Part shown: positions 38,801-43,152 of the stretch, in pieces
How positions within the stretch are numbered: position 1 is the stretch's first letter
Layout of the letters: every line of letters begins with the position of its first letter
DNA from: a virus
IMG/VR virus record: IMGVR_UViG_3300032298_000245
Coordinates: 1 to 43,152 of that record
Direction: 5' to 3' (one strand)
DNA: 43,152 nucleotides
The notes under the pieces: generated by a model
The model's input: only the letters and a program-made list of their open reading frames with translations
What the model was told of the DNA's origin: nothing
Database searches by the model: none
Made by a program: the position numbers and the translations under genes

Positions 38801-39753
38801 CTAAGGAAGGCTGGAAACCTAGGTCAATCAAGTTTGGTGATAAGTGGGTGAACTATGACGGCCTGGAGCCGTTTGCTTCGTTCCTTGCCCTTGTTGCGGA
38901 TATCGGTGATAACTCAACCACACTTGGTGAAGCTGGTACTGAAAACTTCTTCCGTAAGGCTGGTTATCTGATCGGCATGAACATTAGTAATAAGTCATTT
39001 CTTGCTGGTCTGCAGCCCCTCACTGATATCCTAGCCTTTGATGGTGCCAGGTCTCAGGTATGGGCGGCAAACTTAGCTAATAACTTTATTCCTTGGTCCG
39101 GTGCTAGAAACGAGATTGCTAACGTCTTTAATCCTGGACTTCGTGAAGTTGAACGTGACTTCATAAGCACTATCAAGAACCGTAATCCTATTGCACGTGG
39201 AGGTCTTCCTTTGCAGTATGACCCACTTGATGGTTCTGTTGTTAGGGACTTTGACTTTCCGACTCGAATGTGGAATGCAATTAGCCCGATACAACTCTCT
39301 GGTAAAGACACTCCTACTCGTAGACAGCTTAGGGATAGTGGCTTCGACCTCGCTACCACCTTCAATACCGACAGCTATGGCAACCGTCTGACTGACGTTC
39401 AACGTAGCAAGATGGCCCAACTTATGGGTCAGTACAAGATTGAAGATCAGCTTAAGGAATTGTTTGCTAAACCCCAGATCAAGAAAGAGCTTGCTTACTA
39501 CCGTAAGAAGCGTGATGAGGGCTACACAGGTCAAACTCCTACCAACCCTGACAACCTAGCAATTGATAAGGCCTTAGTCTATCAACAGATACGGCGTATC
39601 TTCGACACTGCAAAGCGTAATGCTGAGCTGGAGATGTATGCACAAGACCCGACTCTCAGGCAACAGGGTATCAATTCTAAGGTTAAAGTCAATCTACAGC
39701 GTGGTGGTTATACAGAGCAACTGGATAAACTCCTTTCTATTAATAACCCGTAA
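35863..39753 (+). CDS. Internal core protein / ejectosome (T7 gp16-type)
   Basis: 1296 residues, close to T7 gp16 (1318). It begins with a Gln/Lys/Glu-rich region (about 25-75) and then a hydrophobic Gly/Ala stretch near 82-100, continuing as helices. No SLT transglycosylase is visible at the N-terminus, consistent with hydrolase domains having moved to the upstream protein. The C-terminal part carries FFLFMKTGWNALEVVQKHTP and DKWVNYDGLEPFASFLALVA, typical of podovirus core proteins. It would form the periplasmic and inner-membrane tube for DNA translocation. Confidence 0.88.
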   Translation: MPYSPTGNVGNYYKAQGNPQDDLLVTSDQLNKESQVQVDQEEQLQKQEQQKQLQAAEAAKTPEQKKKEEAAGANPLQEVGTAVVGAGIDFVEGLGATAEGLSTGKILDPEFKPTWLQVTDDQEPMNKTVWGNILRTVGEFGLGFAATGGLGNLGKISKVPGLVQVGRYFADPKVTKLGQAVQGVAKSAVVTFTNSNAEGETINDMLSEVMPWFPKVTTTDKDDSPLEKRMKNVVEDLGFGLIGELALGWRAGKKAAQGLDNGTVVPPNINLTKVSNEIEVLKGELAKGLDPASADGIKKMKRLETLQARMDDYVSKDPDVVKEMKQSQMREAQESAAKESVQLDLELDPEITRPTPALHPDYFDAPDKGLRGVEPRSLYDHMKDMLLMASRGDLSAGRRANLVTDAAIKRMGRNNSELTKQLDAFAQEIQKGLEIPAGQNVGGLQTSLDGVRQLAVAKYLDIQSLNFEKADWEDISKSLLQDAIEVPNISGGTTKVMNSSNAMALEMMMYDLNAAVADKATALQSVVDKVPVEEGLNNLLDKVEAAFMMNQKASEFAGSLLRARRGDAISRKSGTALTNATKEQKIKQFMGELRNIVTTDPEMTQAMLRAFAETNGDVVSMEALRKYATDSVFNWKALTGQDGAKSRFVEGMFATLYNSILSAPKTLARAFSGTNLLTVLRPLQIAAGGALSFDERTMAKGLHMAFDNMWGTIDEAWQLAGQTHKSLITNTSGAYVNQVVSPTEQAYWQSLGAVIESKGSFGEKMMYRLTSAMQDFNNQSWVRYPTNAMQAIDTFSKTLIGRQELKSRAFDQAWNETGGKVTKELVQKYEENLRNTVFNNQGEVIDTIAERAGKEVALQLPLTGRIAELDSLLQRSPLIRPFFLFMKTGWNALEVVQKHTPILHRFNDEVGSILRATPDQFDDVLKYGISTPEELAQAKALIKGRVATGYMTVGSAIGLYTSGKLSGNGPADAETRKAWTKEGWKPRSIKFGDKWVNYDGLEPFASFLALVADIGDNSTTLGEAGTENFFRKAGYLIGMNISNKSFLAGLQPLTDILAFDGARSQVWAANLANNFIPWSGARNEIANVFNPGLREVERDFISTIKNRNPIARGGLPLQYDPLDGSVVRDFDFPTRMWNAISPIQLSGKDTPTRRQLRDSGFDLATTFNTDSYGNRLTDVQRSKMAQLMGQYKIEDQLKELFAKPQIKKELAYYRKKRDEGYTGQTPTNPDNLAIDKALVYQQIRRIFDTAKRNAELEMYAQDPTLRQQGINSKVKVNLQRGGYTEQLDKLLSINNP

Positions 39754-41388
39754 ATGGCTACAATTACTAATAGCTACACAGGGAACGGGTCTACCGTTCT
39801 CTATTCATTTACCTTCCCATATCTAGACACAGCAGATGTTAAGGTAAGCCTTAATGGTGTTGTCACAACCGCATATACCCTAGCCAATGCCACCACGGTT
39901 CAGTTCAACACTGCACCGGCAAACGGAGTTGCCATTAAGATCTACCGGGAGACAAGCGAGGAGAACGTTGCTGAGTTCTATGCAGGTTCTGCAATTCGCT
40001 CCGATGACCTTAATAATAACTTCCTTCAAAGCCTGTATGTTTCGCAAGAAACTGTAGATAAAGTTGATGTTGCTACGGCTGGCGTTGCTACTGCAGTTAC
40101 AACGGCAAATACTGCTAATGCTACGGCAAATGCTATCTCAGCAACAGCCAACACTGCACTAACGAATGCTAATGCTGCTGTTGTTACCGCTAACGCAGCT
40201 GCAACTAGCGCTACGAGTGCCTCTAGCACTGCAACCACAGCGCTTAGTACGGCCAATACGGCTTCTACTAACGCTACAGCTGCTGTTACTGCCGCGACTA
40301 CGGCAACTACTACAGCAAATACAGCACTAACTACAGCAAATACTGCCAATTCCAACGCAAACTCAGCTATTAACGCTGTTTCAGCGGTGGTTGCCTTTCC
40401 TATTGTTGCTGCTGTCGCCAATATTCCAGCTAGTCCTACTAACGGTCAAGGTGTTCAGGTAACAAATTCCACAGGGCTTGAAAGCTTCATGCCTCTTGTA
40501 GGTAGGCCTGCTGGTTTTGTAGGTGACTCTGGCATTAATGTTAAGCTGCAGTACACAACGCTTGGTTCTACATGGAACTGGGTTGGATATGCACCTAATG
40601 ATTTGGATGCTCGTTACCTAAGGCTTGCTGGTGGAACACTAACAGGAGCGCTAACTCTCCCAGGTTCCCCTTCATCAGCGCTTCATGCAGCTACTAAGGC
40701 TTATGTGGACGCTACTGATTCGACGCTTAGTGCAGCAGCTTCTTCTGCATTAACGGCAGCTACCACTGCTCAAACAACGGCTAACACTGCGGTAACCAAC
40801 GCAGCCGCTGCCCAAACTACGGCTACCGCCGCTTTACCTAAAGCAGGCGGAACAATGACTGGCGACCTGATTCTTGTTGGAGCCCCTACTTCCAACAATA
40901 TGGCTGCGACTCGTGCCTATGTGGACAGCAAAGAAGCATTTGCAGCTGGAACTGCGCTGTTATTTGCCCAGACGGCAGCCCCAACGGGTTGGACTAAGAG
41001 CACGACGCACAACAATAAAGCCCTTCGAGTTGTCAGTGGTACAGCTGGTAGTGGTGGTTCAACGGCATTCACCAGCGTCTTTACCAGTCGGGGTGTTCCC
41101 CTGCCTGAACACAGCCACGGTGTTTCTGATCCTGGCCACTCTCACGGTGTTTATGATCCTGGCCACGCCCACCTTTGGGGTACTGATGACAATGGTGGTG
41201 CTGGTGGGGGTGGCAATCCTGATGCTAACGGTGGAAGTGACTGGAAAGGAACCACATCTACCAGTGGTACGGGAATTGGAATTTATGGCAGTGGCACAAA
41301 CATCAGCATTCAAAACTCAGGTACAGCGGGAGCCTCTATGGACTTCAACGTTGCCTACGTTGATGTGATTATTGCAACCAAGAACTAA
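39754..41388 (+). CDS. Tail fibre protein (T7 gp17-type N-terminus)
   Basis: 544 residues. Residues 1-105 match the T7 gp17 nozzle-binding domain (TGNGSTVLYSFTFPYLD, IYRETSEENVAEFYAGSAIR, LNNNFLQSLY). About 105-215 is an Ala/Thr/Asn coiled-coil-like shaft. Two copies of a GGTLTGALTLPG / ATKAYVD module follow (near 290-330 and 368-392). The C-terminus has three H-x-H motifs, EHSHGVSDPGHSHGVYDPGHAH split into units of about nine residues, like metal-binding fibre tips, and a Gly-rich end. It binds the host surface. Confidence 0.93.
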   Translation: MATITNSYTGNGSTVLYSFTFPYLDTADVKVSLNGVVTTAYTLANATTVQFNTAPANGVAIKIYRETSEENVAEFYAGSAIRSDDLNNNFLQSLYVSQETVDKVDVATAGVATAVTTANTANATANAISATANTALTNANAAVVTANAAATSATSASSTATTALSTANTASTNATAAVTAATTATTTANTALTTANTANSNANSAINAVSAVVAFPIVAAVANIPASPTNGQGVQVTNSTGLESFMPLVGRPAGFVGDSGINVKLQYTTLGSTWNWVGYAPNDLDARYLRLAGGTLTGALTLPGSPSSALHAATKAYVDATDSTLSAAASSALTAATTAQTTANTAVTNAAAAQTTATAALPKAGGTMTGDLILVGAPTSNNMAATRAYVDSKEAFAAGTALLFAQTAAPTGWTKSTTHNNKALRVVSGTAGSGGSTAFTSVFTSRGVPLPEHSHGVSDPGHSHGVYDPGHAHLWGTDDNGGAGGGGNPDANGGSDWKGTTSTSGTGIGIYGSGTNISIQNSGTAGASMDFNVAYVDVIIATKN

Positions 41389-41666
41389 TGGAACTTAAGC
41401 CTGGCAGCTACTGCCCGCTAATCAAAAAGGATTGTATTGGTCTTCAATGTAGCTGGTTTACCCAGTTACGTGGTAACAACCCAAACACTGGTAAAGAGAT
41501 CGATGAATGGGGCTGTGCAATGACGTGGCTGCCTGTATTACTTGTTGAGAATGCCCAACAGTCTCGCCAGGCTGGGGCTGCTATTGAATCTTTTAGGAAT
41601 GAAGTTGTGGCTATTAATCAAGAGAGTCAAGCCTTGATTGCCCCCTCTGTAAAGCTTCTGAACTAA
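41388..41666 (+). CDS. Conserved Cys-containing small protein
   Basis: 92 residues. MELKPGSYCPLIKKDCIGLQ, then CSWFTQLRG and EWGCAMTWLPVLLVE place four Cys in the first half, perhaps one zinc site; a helix QQSRQAGAAIESFRNEVV follows. The start overlaps the fibre stop by one base. I believe relatives are common in cyanophages. Function unknown; its place within the fibre cluster suggests a link to tail assembly. Confidence 0.65.
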   Translation: MELKPGSYCPLIKKDCIGLQCSWFTQLRGNNPNTGKEIDEWGCAMTWLPVLLVENAQQSRQAGAAIESFRNEVVAINQESQALIAPSVKLLN

Positions 41667-41675
41667 CAACCTTAT

Positions 41676-42413
41676 TTGTCTAAAGTATACACATTAACAC
41701 TTGCAACTAATCCAATGCCTACTTATTTGACGATTCCCTCTGGAGCTGGTGCCAACAGGCAGACCACTGTAACCGAGCCTATCCCTGTAACCCTAGACGG
41801 TGGCTCAGTTACGATCAGCAATATCACAGTACCTACCTCGGTTACTGTTAATAACACCAACGGCAGCCCCGTTCCTATCTCTGATGCAGGTGGGTTGATC
41901 TCGATTGACGATGGTGGCGGTTCTATCACCGTTGATGGTCCCCTTACTGACACTCAGCTACGCGCTACTGCTGTTCCTGTCACTGGTGGTCTTACTGACA
42001 CCCAGCTGCGTGCAACGGCTGTACCGGTTTCTGGTCCTCTGACTGATACCCAACTCCGTGCCACAGCACTCTCTGTGACTGGTGGGCTGACTGATACCCA
42101 GCTGCGGGCTACTGCCGTTCCTGTCACCGCCAACACCCCCGCTCGAACCCCTACCACAACCTCCATCAGCGGTGCCGCTACGAGTGGCCTGGTGCTGGCA
42201 TCTAACGCCAACCGTAAAGGCTTGAGTATCTCCAATGTGAGTACAAGCAAGCTTTACCTTTCCTTCAGCACACCTGCCACTGTTGCCAACTCATTCGTTG
42301 AGATGCAGCCTGGAGCCTTTCTCCTGTTTGACCAGCAGCTCATTGTAGCTAACGCTATTTATGGCATCTGGACTAATGCCAATGGATCGGCACAAGTTAC
42401 TGAGTTTGTCTAA
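41676..42413 (+). CDS. Repeat-containing fibre / baseplate-type protein
   Basis: 245 residues from TTG 41676; ATG 41715 would lose 13 residues that look coding. The middle contains four tandem 16-residue units beginning LTDTQLRATAVPV, then a jelly-roll-like C-terminal domain (GLVLASNANRKGLSISNVST through VEMQPGAFLLFDQQL) seen in virion surface proteins. It overlaps the next gene by one base. Probably an accessory fibre or head-fibre protein. Confidence 0.65.
   Translation: MSKVYTLTLATNPMPTYLTIPSGAGANRQTTVTEPIPVTLDGGSVTISNITVPTSVTVNNTNGSPVPISDAGGLISIDDGGGSITVDGPLTDTQLRATAVPVTGGLTDTQLRATAVPVSGPLTDTQLRATALSVTGGLTDTQLRATAVPVTANTPARTPTTTSISGAATSGLVLASNANRKGLSISNVSTSKLYLSFSTPATVANSFVEMQPGAFLLFDQQLIVANAIYGIWTNANGSAQVTEFV
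41943..42134 (+). repeat. Four tandem 48-bp coding repeats
   Basis: Units start at 41943, 41991, 42039 and 42087 and encode L-T-D-T-Q-L-R-A-T-A followed by six variable residues. Third-position differences between units show they are not recent duplicates of one copy. Confidence 0.8.
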
Positions 42414-43152
42414 TGGCTAGGTATGTGACAGCCCCTGAGGGGGATTCAAGTCCTGGCGTAGCCCCTGGTGGTTTGGAGAATCAGATTCTTCGTAAAGCCA
42501 GTGACATTAACTTTGATACCGAGTGGGTTGATATAAGTGTTAGCGGTTCGGGAACGCCTGGACCGCAGGGTCCGGCAGGTCCCGCTGGCCCACAAGGTCC
42601 GGCTGGCAGCAACGGGGCAGCTGGTGTAGCTGGGCCCCAAGGGCCGGCTGGCAATAATGGCGTCAATGGAACGAATGGAAGCACGGGGGCCACAGGACCC
42701 GCTGGAGCAGCAGGAGCCGCCGCAACTGTCACCGTTGGCACTACGACTACCGGCACTGCTGGCTCTAGTGCCACTGTTACCAACTCCGGGACCAGCTCTG
42801 CAGCGGTCCTCAACTTCACCATTCCCCAAGGTGCTGCTGGCTCTACTCCAAGTCTTACCGGCTATGCCCAGCTAGCAGTCGCTCAGAACTTCACCGCTGC
42901 CCAACGTGGCACTCCGGTGGCACTGACGGATGCAGCAACAGTGGCTGTTGACCTAAGCCTCAGCAACCACTACACACTGGCCTTGGGTGGCAACAGAACG
43001 CTTGGTGCCCCTACCAACCAAACCGCTGGTCAAAGCGGCGTGATCGTCATCACCAACGGTGGAAGCAACACGCTTGCTTTTGCGTCGGTCTGGAAGTTTC
43101 CAGGTGGTACTGCCCCAACGGTTACGGCTAGTGGGGTTGATGTGTTGGCCTA
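42413..43152 (+). CDS. Collagen-like fibre protein (3' partial)
   Basis: The frame opens at ATG 42413 inside the preceding stop (TAATG) and is still open at the window edge, giving at least 246 residues. MARYVTAPEGDSSPGVAPGG and ILRKASDINFDTEWVDIS form an N-terminal attachment part. About residues 50-100 are collagen-type G-x-y triplets (GTPGPQGPAGPAGPQ and more), then an Ala/Thr linker and a beta-rich domain (NFTIPQGAAG, ALTDAATVAVDLSLSNHYTL, GVIVITNGGS). Trimeric phage fibres have this build. Confidence 0.85.
   Translation, partial: MARYVTAPEGDSSPGVAPGGLENQILRKASDINFDTEWVDISVSGSGTPGPQGPAGPAGPQGPAGSNGAAGVAGPQGPAGNNGVNGTNGSTGATGPAGAAGAAATVTVGTTTTGTAGSSATVTNSGTSSAAVLNFTIPQGAAGSTPSLTGYAQLAVAQNFTAAQRGTPVALTDAATVAVDLSLSNHYTLALGGNRTLGAPTNQTAGQSGVIVITNGGSNTLAFASVWKFPGGTAPTVTASGVDVLA

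Noticed and set aside
40026-40421. A Val/Ala-rich 131-codon minus-strand frame
   Set aside because: It is the complement of the Ala/Thr shaft repeats of the tail fibre gene and lacks any independent support.
1-43152. CRISPR array, insertion sequence, diversity-generating retroelement, psbA/hli/talC-type host metabolic genes
   Set aside because: I looked for spaced repeats, transposase or reverse transcriptase motifs and photosynthesis or carbon genes, and found none in the window.

Overview
The window is most of the genome of a T7-like podovirus (Autographivirales-type) that very probably infects a unicellular cyanobacterium such as Synechococcus or Cyanobium. The T7 core is nearly complete and collinear, and every convincing gene lies on the + strand: single-subunit RNA polymerase, gp2.5-type SSB, endonuclease I, gp4-type primase-helicase, gp5-type polymerase, gp6-type exonuclease, portal, scaffold, capsid, tail tube A and B, internal virion proteins, gp17-type fibre, and small and large terminase. 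The cyanophage assignment rests on a MarR-like regulator plus tyrosine integrase beside RNA polymerase, a tRNA-Leu-identical segment just after int (as reported for P-SSP7), a class I ribonucleotide reductase pair and a MazG-like pyrophosphohydrolase. No photosynthesis gene (psbA, hli) or talC was seen.

The window is a permuted view of the genome. It opens inside a SPRY-domain fibre protein and closes inside a collagen-like fibre protein; the two edges do not join into one reading frame. Layout: (1) 1-2.4 kb, end of the fibre cluster and a lysis cassette (small membrane protein, C39-like peptidase, membrane-anchored coiled-coil protein); (2) 2.4-7.6 kb, packaging (TerS, two HNH-type proteins, two basic disordered proteins, TerL, two unknowns); (3) 7.57-8.22 kb, a gene-free region with repeats, hairpins and a tRNA-like element, probably near the physical genome end and early promoters; (4) 8.2-10.9 kb, a run of tiny early genes, several in cassettes of terminator plus a repeated leader TTCACAATCACCACAAGGAC; (5) 10.9-12.4 kb, regulator, integrase and candidate attP; (6) 12.4-23.7 kb, RNA polymerase, DNA replication and nucleotide metabolism; (7) 23.7-43.15 kb, virion morphogenesis.

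The phage polymerase would transcribe replication and virion genes. gp3- and gp6-type nucleases and RNR would recycle host DNA into phage dNTPs, while DUF3310 and MazG-like proteins adjust nucleotide pools. The integrase module suggests at least ancestral ability to integrate at a tRNA-Leu gene.

Three departures from the T7 plan stand out. The DNA polymerase is split into exonuclease and polymerase frames, and the split can be explained exactly by one extra CT in a TCTCTCT tract. A 251-codon early gene is interrupted by an in-frame amber codon. The primase-helicase has an internal ATG at the place of the T7 gp4B start, preceded by part of the leader used by the early small genes. All functions come from reading motifs by eye; no database search was run.
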